This document shows positions 9,326-17,576 of a stretch of DNA of 64,000 nucleotides, piece by piece (the stretch's first letter is position 1; the number at the start of each line of letters is the position of its first letter). The DNA is from G965230065 sp965230065 (GTDB taxonomy: Bacteria > Bacteroidota > Bacteroidia > Cytophagales > Cyclobacteriaceae): positions 2,852,001 to 2,916,000 of the forward strand of contig OZ245942.1 of NCBI GenBank assembly GCA_965230065.1, read 5' to 3'. The notes below the pieces were generated by a model. It saw nothing but the letters and a program-made list of their open reading frames with translations. It made no database searches and was not told where the DNA came from. Made by a program: the position numbers and the translations under genes.

Positions 9326-9370
9326 CCGGACTGATGGCTATCGGCTCAGTGAAGATAGCCGTCAGTCCGG
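9326..9370 (+). terminator. Strong hairpin, terminator-like, upstream of the AraC gene
   Basis: Sixteen-base stem with one mismatch: ccggactgatggctat at 9326-9341 and atagccgtcagtccgg at 9355-9370, with a 13-base loop. It is followed by G-rich sequence, not by T. The right arm matches the right arm of the hairpin at 10944-10958 in most positions (atagcCgtcagTccg against atagcGgtcagAccg), so both belong to one hairpin family. It separates the oxidoreductase genes from the regulator. Confidence 0.5.
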
Positions 9371-9506
9371 GGGGGAACCTCCCATGGATTGGTTTTATGA
9401 AACCTTAGACGGAGTACACTTCAATGCAGCCTTGCCTTTGATTTGTAGCATAAGGTTGGCTAAATATACGGATGAGCAGTATATTTTTATTAAATTGTTT
9501 TCAGTT

Positions 9507-10376
9507 ATGATCAATACCTATGACTTGAAAATCAGCCAACCGGATAATTTTAAGCAGCTTGCTGTAAAGGATATGCTTTTTGTGTACTATCATTGTCCGC
9601 AGGTGGAAAAACAATTAAAACTTTTCACCCATTTTAATGAAATCGCCTTTACACTGTCTGGCAAAAAAACAATCTACCAGGGGGGTAAATCATGGGTGCT
9701 TACTGAAAATAAATCCCTTTTCTTTCGCAAGGCAGCGTATAAACAGGAATTGGACGAAACTGCCGGTTGGGAAGTGCTTGCCTTTTATTTTAAGGATAAT
9801 TTTTTACGGAAAGTTTTCCATGAGTATAAATTCCATTTGCCCCTGAAAAACCTGCCCAAGCCACCCAAAGAAATGTTCATTGAAATAAAAGTGAACGAAA
9901 CTGCCCGTGCATTTTTTTTCAGTATTTTACCGTATTTCAGCCATAAACACCCCCCACCCGCAAGCCTGCTTGAGCTAAAGTTCAAAGAATTGCTTTTTAC
10001 CATTTTATCAGACCCTTCCAATAAGGATTTACTGGCTTATGTCAACAGTATACAAAATCAATACAAAACACCGCTATGGGAGGTAATGGAAGCCAATTAT
10101 ACATTTAATTTAACCATCGATCAATTTGCTAAAATTGCTGAACGCAGTACAGCAACCTTCAAAAGGGAATTCCGCGAATATTACCACACCACTCCGGGTA
10201 AATGGCTGACCCAAAAAAGACTGGAACATGCCAAACTGATGATAGAAACCAGTAATAGCCTTGTGAGCGAGATTGCCTACGATAGCGGATTTGAAAATTT
10301 ATCCCATTTCAGCAGGGTTTTTAAGGAAAACTATGGGCTTACTCCCAGCGCATACCGGAAAAAGAGCAAGGGGTAA
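9507..10376 (+). CDS. AraC-family transcriptional regulator
   Basis: Predicted DNA-binding regulator of 289 aa from the ATG at 9507. The frame is open further upstream, but the earlier Met falls in repeat-derived sequence and the protein homology seems to start at INTYDLKISQPDNF. The N-terminal half looks like a cupin-type sensing domain (YYHCPQVEKQL...GKKTIYQGGKSWVLT). The C-terminal ~95 residues carry the double helix-turn-helix: IDQFAKIAERSTATFKREF for the first, then VSEIAYDSGFENLSHFSRVFKENYGLTPSAYRK for the second, the AraC signature. It lies between the oxidoreductase pair and a DUF4242 lipoprotein. The target is unknown. Confidence 0.9.
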   Translation: MINTYDLKISQPDNFKQLAVKDMLFVYYHCPQVEKQLKLFTHFNEIAFTLSGKKTIYQGGKSWVLTENKSLFFRKAAYKQELDETAGWEVLAFYFKDNFLRKVFHEYKFHLPLKNLPKPPKEMFIEIKVNETARAFFFSILPYFSHKHPPPASLLELKFKELLFTILSDPSNKDLLAYVNSIQNQYKTPLWEVMEANYTFNLTIDQFAKIAERSTATFKREFREYYHTTPGKWLTQKRLEHAKLMIETSNSLVSEIAYDSGFENLSHFSRVFKENYGLTPSAYRKKSKG

Positions 10377-10459
10377 TAAAATAATCCTTTAAGAACGAAT
10401 TTGCCCTGTAAAGCAAAAACATTGAACGTTTCAGAAAAATGGTTAAGGCCCTCCCTATG

Positions 10460-10467
10460 TAAATTTG
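10460..10467 (+). promoter_or_regulatory. Candidate -7 box for the DUF4242 gene
   Basis: The octamer taaatttg fits the Bacteroidota -7 consensus TAnnTTTG and lies 35 bases before the chosen ATG. No clear TTG was found at the usual -33 spacing, so support is weak. Confidence 0.3.
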
Positions 10468-10502
10468 TAGTGATGCAAATGATAATTAAACCCATTTTAA
10501 TT

Positions 10503-10907
10503 ATGGAAAATTTGAAAAAAAGCATTTCAAAAGGAAGCCCACTGGTTTTGTGTATTTTATCAGTGGTTTTGGCTTCGTGTAATTATTCTAATAGTAACCA
10601 AAAAACTGAAGAAATGATGAAAGAAACTAAAGAGATGCCTACCTTCGTTATTGAAAGAGAAGTAGAAAATGTGGGAAATTCAACCCCTGAAGAATTGAAG
10701 GTTATTGCGCGGGAATCTAATGCAGCACTAAAAGAACTGGGGCCTGATATACAGTGGCAACACAGTTATATTGTTGGCAATAAAACCTATTGTGTTTACA
10801 AAGCAAGGGATAAATCTTTAATAGTAGATCATGCCAGGAAGGCAGGGGCACCAGCAAATTCAATTAGCCAGGTCTCCGCGATCATCGACCCAAATACTGC
10901 AGAGTAA
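10503..10907 (+). CDS. DUF4242 lipoprotein (SCO4226-like)
   Basis: Lipoprotein of 134 aa. I start it at the ATG at 10503 because the signal peptide begins there (MENLKK...VVLASC, Cys 26); upstream in-frame codons come from the spacer after araC. The mature part contains MPTFVIEREVENVGNSTPEEL and the end of a small ferredoxin-like domain (YIVGNKTYCVYKA, then DHARKAGAPANSISQVSAII), the pattern of DUF4242 proteins, of which Streptomyces SCO4226 is a nickel-binding example. Here the domain is exported and lipid-anchored. The function in this organism is unknown; metal binding is inference from the family. Confidence 0.85.
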   Translation: MENLKKSISKGSPLVLCILSVVLASCNYSNSNQKTEEMMKETKEMPTFVIEREVENVGNSTPEELKVIARESNAALKELGPDIQWQHSYIVGNKTYCVYKARDKSLIVDHARKAGAPANSISQVSAIIDPNTAE

Positions 10908-10911
10908 CCTC

Positions 10912-10958
10912 ATCGGTCTGACCGCTCTTGTGTTTCTGAAAATAGCGGTCAGACCGAT
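10912..10958 (+). terminator. Hairpin terminator after the DUF4242 gene
   Basis: Perfect 15-bp inverted repeat (atcggtctgaccgct at 10912-10926, agcggtcagaccgat at 10944-10958) with a 17-base loop, beginning five bases after the stop codon. A moderately T/A-rich tail (tatcaaattatttt) follows. It is related in sequence to the hairpin at 9326-9370. The rest of the gap to 11294 is AT-rich with no gene seen. Confidence 0.6.
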
Positions 10959-11294
10959 TATCAAATTATTTTCAACCTGCGGCACTAAGCCTTAAAGTAT
11001 TCAGTGGTATAAAAGTTCATACGCTTGGGTTATTTATCCATTTGTAAACGATTATTATTACTTACAAACGTTTACAAACACCTATATGCAAAAGGTTAAA
11101 AAACACCTGTAAATAGTATTTTGATTAATTATTTGTTGCAAAACAGTATATTTACACAAGCATGTATAGCAGTTTTTCTGATAATGTATGGCTTTTAAAT
11201 ACACAAAATAGAAATAGAAAAATAGAATGTGCGTCAATACCCCCGTTAGGGGCAAGCAAAGAGCAACGTTATGATTCTTTAATATTTTAAGAGG

Positions 11295-12782
11295 ATGGAA
11301 GATAAACAAGCTATTTTTTCTGATTTACATTTAAAGATGATTAAAGCTGGTTTTCAATTCGAAAAAGAACAAAAACCAAATTATCAAAATAGAGCAAAAG
11401 AACTAAAGTATGTTCATCCTAGACTTATTGAAAAGTTGAGTAAGAAAGGGAGGGCTATCGGAGCCATAAAATTCTACATCAAACCTATTTCAGATGATGT
11501 AAATAGTGAAATTGGATTAGTAAACGGTAAAACAAGTAGCTTACAAAGTGATGGAAACTTTATAAATGCAAACCGCAGCGATACGCACGACAATGCTCCT
11601 GCATGGGTAAATAGTAATAATGAGAAAATATTAGATAAACTGCTTAATCAAATCACTAACTATATACTGCCTAACAGCAAAACTGAAAAGACAAATTTTA
11701 GCAAGGAGAATACCAATGAGAAAAGAGTTTCCAGATTAGCTTTCAACTTGATGAATGGATGGGTTAAGCCTTCAGGACCATATGGAAAAAGTAATCATAA
11801 AGATTCACATGAAGCAAAATATGGATATGGTCATGAAGAGTGGTTGTTTGATACTAGTAAACTTATTGAAGGGTATCATTATGGATTCTTAGAGCCTATA
11901 AGAAAGCAGCAGGATGCATATGTGGGAAGAACTTTTAATGTATGGCTTTATACAATTGATAGTGTAAGTAAAAGCAGATATTGGGTTGGAGAAATATTAA
12001 ATCTTGAAGTTATAACTCAGAGTGAAGCGAATTCAATAAAAGCTATATACAAAAAGAAAGGTTGGCTAAAAGAAATGGAAGAGCAAATAATTGAATCAGG
12101 TGCAAACAATCAAGGCTTTTCTGATTGGGAAGGAGTTGATTTGTATAATGTGCGATTCAAACCAAAGAATTTAATTGTAAATGATCCTTATGCTGAACTT
12201 TCTCCAAATCACCCGATTGTAGACTTGTCAAGATATACGTTTGCACACTTCAAGGATGAATTTGCTATTGCATTAGGTAATGAAAGCAAGGAACCTTTTT
12301 CGTTTAGTCCTGATGAAAATGATACAAACTCAGAAGGATCAGATGGAGTAAAAAGAACCCAACACAAAAGAGAACTCAAAACAATTGAGATAACATACTT
12401 ACACAAAGCAATAAGCAAGAAATTGACTATAGTACTTAAGCAAATATATGGTAAGTCAAATGTAAAAGCAGAACATCCAAGTGGAATTGGAGCAAATAAG
12501 GTTGATATTGTTGTAAATTCAGAAACTGAAGGACTTATATTTTATGAGATAAAAACATATAATTCTGTAAAATCAAGCATTCGGGAAGCTATTGGACAGT
12601 TATTTGAATATTCTTTTTGGCCAAATGTTAATAATGCAAATCAACTTATCATTTTAACGCAAAAACACAGTGATATAGAAGATGTTAAATGTTACTTCAA
12701 ACATTTGAGAGAAAAACTAGGAATACCAATTTACTATCAATGGTTTGACATTGAGAATAATGAATTATCAGAAAAATATTAA
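11295..12782 (+). CDS. Orphan PD-(D/E)XK nuclease-like protein with a possible EVE/PUA-like reader region
   Basis: Unrecognised 495-aa cytoplasmic protein, much richer in AT and in Lys/Asn than its neighbours, suggesting recent transfer. The C-terminal part (about residues 360-480) has a restriction-endonuclease-like core: D404 in KVDIVV, then E418-I-K420 in FYEIKT, then a helix with Q435 in AIGQLFEYS, and a closing IILTQ strand. This order is typical of PD-(D/E)XK nucleases. The middle region (about 175-240) contains GYGHEEWLF, YHYGFLEPI, VWLYTI and RYWVGEI, resembling the beta-barrel of EVE/PUA-like domains that read modified bases. A short acidic linker (335-350) joins the two. No methyltransferase or partner lies nearby, so a stand-alone modification-dependent restriction enzyme is the best guess. 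The fold calls are inference. Confidence 0.75.
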   Translation: MEDKQAIFSDLHLKMIKAGFQFEKEQKPNYQNRAKELKYVHPRLIEKLSKKGRAIGAIKFYIKPISDDVNSEIGLVNGKTSSLQSDGNFINANRSDTHDNAPAWVNSNNEKILDKLLNQITNYILPNSKTEKTNFSKENTNEKRVSRLAFNLMNGWVKPSGPYGKSNHKDSHEAKYGYGHEEWLFDTSKLIEGYHYGFLEPIRKQQDAYVGRTFNVWLYTIDSVSKSRYWVGEILNLEVITQSEANSIKAIYKKKGWLKEMEEQIIESGANNQGFSDWEGVDLYNVRFKPKNLIVNDPYAELSPNHPIVDLSRYTFAHFKDEFAIALGNESKEPFSFSPDENDTNSEGSDGVKRTQHKRELKTIEITYLHKAISKKLTIVLKQIYGKSNVKAEHPSGIGANKVDIVVNSETEGLIFYEIKTYNSVKSSIREAIGQLFEYSFWPNVNNANQLIILTQKHSDIEDVKCYFKHLREKLGIPIYYQWFDIENNELSEKY

Positions 12783-12880
12783 ATTTTTGTAGATCGTAAC
12801 TTTGGCTACTAAGTAAATTGACAGGTTTGTGTTTCAAATTCCTTTACGATTTCATACAATATCCGTTCATATCAAACTGA

Positions 12881-12994
12881 CACCTCCTGCCTGATGATAT
12901 GAAAAAAGAGGTAGATGACTATGTTGACTTTCTCCAATCAAAAACTATTGTTAATCAAAATACTACAAACAGTATTTGGATTATTCAGGAATAA
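12881..12994 (+). pseudogene. Remnant of a DUF2281-like antitoxin
   Basis: A short open stretch reads HLLPDDMKKEVDDYVDFLQSK and then loses resemblance before a stop at 12992-12994. The LPxxxKKEVxDYVxFLxSK pattern is the hallmark of DUF2281-type small antitoxins. A stop lies just upstream at 12878 and no proper N-terminus is in frame, so this looks like a decayed fragment. The rest of the gap 12783-13058 shows nothing else I can support. Confidence 0.4.
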
Positions 12995-13058
12995 GCGGAA
13001 ACTTAAAGGCTGAAAACCCGAATCTTAACTTTTTCAGTCAACAACGCTTTATCACCTT

Positions 13059-14510
13059 ATGAAATTACCTATTTACTTTTTCGCTATCCTCATTTGTATA
13101 TCCTGCCAAAGTAAAAAAGAAGAAACGGCCACAACGGAGGAAATACCCCAAAAACCCAACATCGTGGTCGTATTTACCGACGACCAGGGCTACCGGGACG
13201 TGGGTGTATACGGCGCCCCTGATTTTGAAACACCCCACCTGGACCAAATGGCCGCCGAAGGCATTCGCTTTACCGATTTTTATGTATCCCAGGGCGTTTG
13301 CTCGGCTTCCCGTTCATCTTTGCTCACGGGTTGTTATGCCAACCGGGTAAGCATTCACGGTGCCCTCATGCCACCGGCACAGGTTGGCCTGCACCCTGAT
13401 GAAACCACCCTGGCTGAAATCTGCAAATCGCAGGGATATGCCACCGCCATGTATGGCAAATGGCACCTGGGGCATCGCCCGGGCCTCTTCCCAACCGATC
13501 AGGGTTTTGATCAGTACTATGGGCTGCCCTATTCCAACGATATGTGGCCCAAGCACCCCAATAACGAAAACTTTGACTTTCCCCGCCTGCCCGTTTATCA
13601 AAACGACTCCATCGTAGGCTACCTGGATGAGGATCAGAATAGGCTCACCACCGAGTATGCAGAGCGTGCCGTGCAGTTTATTGAAGAAAACAAAGACCAG
13701 CCTTTCTTCCTCTACATGGCCCACAGCATGCCGCACGTACCCCTGTACGTTTCTGATAAATTCAGGGGGAAATCTGAAAACGGCCTGTATGGGGATGTGA
13801 TTATGGAAATAGACTGGTCGGTAGGCCAAATACTGGAAACCCTTGAAAAGCATGGGTTGGATGAAAATACACTCGTAATCTTTACTTCTGATAACGGGCC
13901 TTGGCTGTCGTATGGCACCCATTCCGGTTCGGCCTTGCCCCTGCGGGAAGGAAAAGGCACGGCGTTGGAAGGAGGCGTGCGTGTGCCCTGCATCATGCGT
14001 TGGCCCGGCCACATCCCGGCAGGTGCGGTACAGGAAAAACCAGCCATGACCATCGATATTTTACCCACCGTAGCCAAACTGATAGACGCAGATTTGCCGG
14101 AGAAAAAGATAGATGGAAAAAATATCTGGCCGTTGATGGCCAATGAACCGGGTGCCGAAAACCCGCACGAAGCCTACTATTTTTACTACAAACGCAACGA
14201 GCTGCATGGCATGCGCATGGGCAAATGGAAACTGTATTTCCCCCACGAATACCGCTCCATTGAAGGGCGGGAAGGTCGGAGTGACGGTATGCCCATCCCC
14301 TACAACAACCACATGAAAATGGGGCTGGAGCTGTACGACCTGGAAAATGACATCAGCGAAACCTCCAACGTAGCCGAACAGCACCCCGAAGTAGTAGCCA
14401 AAATGCAAAAAGTGGCCGACCAAATGCGCGAAAAACTGGGCGACAGCCTCAAAGACATAGAAGGCTCCGAAGTGCGTGAGCCTGGTAGGGTAGAAGAAGT
14501 GGAGAGTTGA
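13059..14510 (+). CDS. Type I sulfatase lipoprotein
   Basis: Sulfatase of 483 aa anchored as a lipoprotein (lipobox ISC, C16). The metal pair D41-D42 (FTDDQGYRDVG), the formylglycine motif C81-S-A-S-R85 followed by SSLLTG, and an intact G-K-W-H-L-G (residues 133-138) are all present. The DNG metal site and the EGKGTALEGGVRVP segment follow. The A in place of P in the CxPxR motif is a known sulfatase variant. The C-terminal subdomain includes MRMGKWKLYFPHEY and ends with a charged tail. It is most like arylsulfatase A or GalNAc-sulfatase types, but the substrate cannot be assigned. It stands alone upstream of a toxin-antitoxin pair and another sulfatase. Confidence 0.93.
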   Translation: MKLPIYFFAILICISCQSKKEETATTEEIPQKPNIVVVFTDDQGYRDVGVYGAPDFETPHLDQMAAEGIRFTDFYVSQGVCSASRSSLLTGCYANRVSIHGALMPPAQVGLHPDETTLAEICKSQGYATAMYGKWHLGHRPGLFPTDQGFDQYYGLPYSNDMWPKHPNNENFDFPRLPVYQNDSIVGYLDEDQNRLTTEYAERAVQFIEENKDQPFFLYMAHSMPHVPLYVSDKFRGKSENGLYGDVIMEIDWSVGQILETLEKHGLDENTLVIFTSDNGPWLSYGTHSGSALPLREGKGTALEGGVRVPCIMRWPGHIPAGAVQEKPAMTIDILPTVAKLIDADLPEKKIDGKNIWPLMANEPGAENPHEAYYFYYKRNELHGMRMGKWKLYFPHEYRSIEGREGRSDGMPIPYNNHMKMGLELYDLENDISETSNVAEQHPEVVAKMQKVADQMREKLGDSLKDIEGSEVREPGRVEEVES

Positions 14511-14525
14511 TGGCTCATCCGGAGA

Positions 14526-14726
14526 ACGGGCTTCCCAGCCCGTGCCCAGGTAATAAAACCCGAAGCAGGCGCAGGGCGTCCTCGTCCTGTGCCGAAAAGT
14601 TTCCTGGGATGTGGAAGAATACAAAAAGAAATTACCTGAATACGAAGCAAAACAAAGGAAGTAAAGAAAGAACCTTTCTCCCATCTTAGCCCAAACAGGC
14701 TCAGGACGTCCTCGTCCTGGGCCGAA
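14526..14726. repeat. Cluster of GC hairpin repeats (CGTCCTCGTCCTG family)
   Basis: Non-coding region after the sulfatase. A first hairpin is acgggct (14526-14532) with agcccgt (14537-14543). Two direct copies of a second palindromic unit follow, at 14565-14596 and 14696-14726, sharing the core cgtcctcgtcctg and ending in gccgaa; each folds on itself with a 4-base tcct loop. A related hairpin occurs at 55549-55576. Between the copies, a short frame reading DVEEYKKKLPEYEAKQRK may be a gene remnant, but it is too short to call. Confidence 0.6.
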
Positions 14727-14821
14727 CAACCCCGCGTTACCATCTCCTATTGGGGTTTTTTACGCAGGTTCGCTTGCAGCAAACCTTCAGGGAGAATGTA
14801 ATACCTGAAACTTAGTATTCT

Positions 14822-14851
14822 TTTGTTTTGTTCCATTATTAGTTAACTTTG
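14822..14851 (+). promoter_or_regulatory. Promoter of the toxin-antitoxin operon
   Basis: tttg at 14822-14825, an 18-base spacer, and taactttg at 14844-14851 match the Bacteroidota TTTG/TAnnTTTG promoter closely. The toxin ATG is at 14856, only four bases after the -7 box, so the transcript would be leaderless or nearly so. Confidence 0.6.
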
Positions 14852-14855
14852 TTAA

Positions 14856-15206
14856 ATGGAGCAAAGGCGACAAATCTTGTTTTTCAAGAACTATTTTAAT
14901 GATTTTTTTGAACCATTAAATGACAAATTGAAGAATAAGATTGATCAAGTCTTGTACATGATTCGAATTGTCGACCGGATTCCGTCTAAGTTCTTTAAAC
15001 ACCTGTCAGGAACTGATGGATTGTTCGAAATTCGAGTCGAATATCAAGGTAACATCTATCGGGTTTTTTGCTGTTTTGATGAAGGTAACCTCGTGGTACT
15101 TTTCAATGGATTTCAGAAAAAATCGCAAAAAACTCCGAAGAAAGAAATTCACCGAGCCTTAAAAATTATGGATGAATATTTTGAACTCAAACGTAAATCA
15201 AAATGA
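14856..15206 (+). CDS. RelE/HigB-type toxin of a type II toxin-antitoxin system
   Basis: Predicted mRNA interferase of 116 aa, of the phage-derived Gp49/HigB branch of the RelE superfamily. Recognisable parts are the FFEPLNDKLKNKIDQVLYMI helix, the FKHLSGTDGLFEIRVEYQGNIYRVFCCFDEGNLVVLFNGFQKKSQKTP core (two strands, then the basic catalytic tract) and the final HRALKIMDEYFELKRK helix. The stop overlaps the next start (ATGA), so the toxin and the XRE antitoxin are translated together in HigBA order. The promoter is immediately upstream. Confidence 0.9.
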   Translation: MEQRRQILFFKNYFNDFFEPLNDKLKNKIDQVLYMIRIVDRIPSKFFKHLSGTDGLFEIRVEYQGNIYRVFCCFDEGNLVVLFNGFQKKSQKTPKKEIHRALKIMDEYFELKRKSK

Positions 15207-15496
15207 CCCAGCACATAACAACATTTGACGAACATTTAAACAACCGATACGGCCCCATTGGCACTACTGAACGCACAAACTTTGAACTTAAAGCGAAAGC
15301 TTTTGCCATTGGTGAAATCATTCGGGAAGCCCGTAAAGAAGCTAAATTGACACAACAGCAACTTGCCGACCGAACAGGAACAAAAAAGAGCTTCATTTCA
15401 AGAATTGAAAATGGACAAAGCGACATTCAACTCTCAACCCTGTATAAACTTATAGAAATGGGACTCGGCAAACGAGTTAACCTGACAATCGGATAA
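15203..15496 (+). CDS. XRE-family antitoxin
   Basis: 97-aa helix-turn-helix protein that would neutralise the toxin encoded just upstream and repress the shared promoter. The HTH_3 domain spans roughly residues 37-90: IGEIIREARKEAKLTQQQLADRTGTKKSFISRIENGQSDIQLSTLYKLIEMG. The N-terminal 35 residues probably contact the toxin. It overlaps the toxin stop by four bases. The next gene, a sulfatase, starts 12 bases later, so some read-through into it is possible. Confidence 0.92.
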   Translation: MTQHITTFDEHLNNRYGPIGTTERTNFELKAKAFAIGEIIREARKEAKLTQQQLADRTGTKKSFISRIENGQSDIQLSTLYKLIEMGLGKRVNLTIG

Positions 15497-15508
15497 GAAC
15501 AAGAACCC

Positions 15509-16942
15509 ATGCGCAACCTAACCCTCATCATCCTCCTCGCTGCCTTATTTTCCTGCCAACCCAAAGAGGAAAACCGGCCTGCCCGTCCCAACATCATCTA
15601 CATCCTGGCTGACCAGTGGCGGGCGCAAGACATTGGCTATGCCGGAAACCCTGAGGTGATTACGCCCAATCTGGATAAGCTGGCGCAACAAAGTGTGGTG
15701 TTTACCAATGCTGTTTCGGGCTGTCCGGTATGCTCCCCACACCGGGCGAGTTTGCTCACCGGGCAGTACCCCCTCACGCATGGGGTGTTTTACAATGACA
15801 AACCGCTTAAAAATGAAGCCCTTACCATCGCTGAAGTATTAAAAGATGAAGGTTACCAAACAGGGTACATTGGCAAGTGGCATGTAAACGGACATACCAA
15901 AGGCGAAACCTACCGGGAAAGCCGGAATGCTCCCGTGACTGAGGACCGGCGGCAGGGTTTCGATTTCTGGAAAGTGAATGAATGTACCCACAATTATGTA
16001 GATGGGTTTTATTACGACGAACAAAACAAAAAACATTTCTGGGAAGGGTACGATGCTTTTGTACAGACTGACACGGCCATCCAATACATGCGAACAAAGG
16101 CCGAAAATGATCCTTTTCTGCTCTTCCTTTCCTGGGGGCCACCGCATGCACCCTATCAAACGGCTCCTGAAGAATATCAACAATTGTACGCCAATCCGGA
16201 GAAAGTTACTTTGCGGGAAAATGTGCCTGAAGAAGCAGCCGATAAAGCCCGTGAGCAAATCGCCGGATATTATGCCCACATTGCAGCCCTGGACAAAGCC
16301 ATCGGTGATATTTTACAAGCATTAAAAGAGAATAACCTGGAAGAAAATACCATCCTGGTGTTTACCTCCGATCATGGGGATATGCTGTGGTCGCACGGGA
16401 TGGTGAAGAAGCAAAAACCCTGGGACGAGTCCATCATGGTGCCCTTTTTGGTGCATTACCCGGCCAAACTGGGTACAGTAGGCAAAAAAATAGAAACGCC
16501 CATCAATACCCCGGACATCATGCCTACCCTTTTGGGGCTGAGCGATGTTAGCATTCCGGAAACCGTAGAAGGGAAAGATTTTTCTGCCCTGATAAGCAGC
16601 AATGATACGCAAAACCTACAGGATTCGGCAGCGTTGATCCAATGCCCAGTACCTTTCCATCAGTGGAATTACCAGAAAGGCGGCCGGGAATACCGGGGCG
16701 TACGCACCCCCCGTTATACCTATGCCCGCGATTTGCAGGGTCCCTGGTTGCTATACGACAACCACCAAGACCCTTTCCAGCTAAATAACCTCATCAACCA
16801 GCCGGAATATGCCCAAATCCAATCAGTGCTGGACAACGAATTGGAAAAAAAGCTGGCAGCCACCAATGATGAATTTTTACCCGGTGATGTTTATATGGAA
16901 CGTTGGGGGTATGCTTATGATTTTCAGGATAGTATTAGATGA
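15509..16942 (+). CDS. Type I sulfatase lipoprotein
   Basis: Third sulfatase of the window, 477 aa, lipobox FSC with C16. The metal residue D35 (LADQWRAQD) is followed by Q where the other two have D, as in iduronate-2-sulfatase or choline-sulfatase-like groups. The formylglycine motif is C75-S-P-H-R79 with ASLLTGQYP, and G-K-W-H is intact (K123, H125). TSDHGDMLWSHGM supplies the late metal residues (D-H in place of D-N). These traits place it in a different sulfatase subfamily from the other two. It starts 12 bases after the antitoxin gene, without an obvious promoter of its own. Confidence 0.93.
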   Translation: MRNLTLIILLAALFSCQPKEENRPARPNIIYILADQWRAQDIGYAGNPEVITPNLDKLAQQSVVFTNAVSGCPVCSPHRASLLTGQYPLTHGVFYNDKPLKNEALTIAEVLKDEGYQTGYIGKWHVNGHTKGETYRESRNAPVTEDRRQGFDFWKVNECTHNYVDGFYYDEQNKKHFWEGYDAFVQTDTAIQYMRTKAENDPFLLFLSWGPPHAPYQTAPEEYQQLYANPEKVTLRENVPEEAADKAREQIAGYYAHIAALDKAIGDILQALKENNLEENTILVFTSDHGDMLWSHGMVKKQKPWDESIMVPFLVHYPAKLGTVGKKIETPINTPDIMPTLLGLSDVSIPETVEGKDFSALISSNDTQNLQDSAALIQCPVPFHQWNYQKGGREYRGVRTPRYTYARDLQGPWLLYDNHQDPFQLNNLINQPEYAQIQSVLDNELEKKLAATNDEFLPGDVYMERWGYAYDFQDSIR

Positions 16943-16957
16943 AATTGCAAACTCATT

Positions 16958-17028
16958 CTAGCTGCAAGCTACAAGCAATTTATTCTAGCTTGTAGCTTGA
17001 GGCTCACAGCTATAGGCTTTAGCAAGCT
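16958..17028. repeat. Dispersed hairpin repeat (AGCTACAAGC family), copy 1
   Basis: Perfect 12-bp stem caagctacaagc (16965-16976) and gcttgtagcttg (16988-16999) with an 11-base loop, then further related words (ggctcacagct, agcaagcta). Related copies lie at 35011-35085 and 35524-35597. It begins shortly after the sulfatase stop and may act as its 3' end. Confidence 0.6.
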
Positions 17029-17540
17029 AATACCTGTAAGCCACTTTATGCCGGTTAAACAACCTTCTGAATTTTCCACATTCCATATCGCCAACTGTGC
17101 GGAAGGTACTGCTTTTGTAAACAGGTTCTTCGTTTAATTTTTTTGAAGCTTCACTGAGAGCAATGTGTGCATTTTCTTTGTCAATCAGTAAATATTGCAG
17201 GGTGTTGTTGAATGTCGGTATCATGGTCAATGTATTTAAAAGTTTTACAAAATTGTTGCTGTAATACATTATGCCAAGCCTGTGCCAACTGGAAAATATG
17301 CGTTTTTGAGCGATATAAGCTGTTTTTGAAAATGGCTCCTGTTCGTTTTCGGACACACACGCTTCACTTCTGAACACTGAAACTTGTCTTTTTTCCAAGA
17401 AACAACCCTTCTGAGCAATGTACATAGAGATACTAATTTTTTGGTAAATAAAAGCAAAACAGATTATGTTAGAGAAATTATCTCAGAGGGAATAGCAGGT
17501 ATGATACCTTATAGAAGTATTCGCAGTTGGAATAATAAAA
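17029..17540. other. Intergenic stretch without a supported gene
   Basis: About 500 bases between the sulfatase and the convergent lipoprotein gene. A minus-strand frame (17425-17027) shows no recognisable domain, and a plus-strand frame ending at 17556 (containing DYVREIISEGIAGMIPYRS) looks protein-like but lacks a start. Both could be remnants of decayed genes; I do not call either. Confidence 0.4.
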
Positions 17541-17570
17541 GAAAGAAGACCGATTAAGTACCGGCCTTCT
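17530..17570 (-). terminator. Rho-independent terminator of the minus-strand lipoprotein gene
   Basis: Read on the minus strand, agaaggccg (17570-17562) pairs with cggtcttct (17552-17544) apart from one G-T pair, with a 9-base loop. It is followed by a T-rich tract (17543 downward). It sits just after the stop at 17577. Confidence 0.6.
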
Positions 17571-17576
17571 GTGGAT

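Noticed and set aside
14526..14726. Possible CRISPR array
   Set aside because: Only two similar units, palindromic and spaced by 100 bases with unrelated length; no cas genes.
17027..17425. 132-codon minus-strand frame after the third sulfatase
   Set aside because: No start context, domain or neighbour support; kept only as part of the unexplained intergenic stretch.
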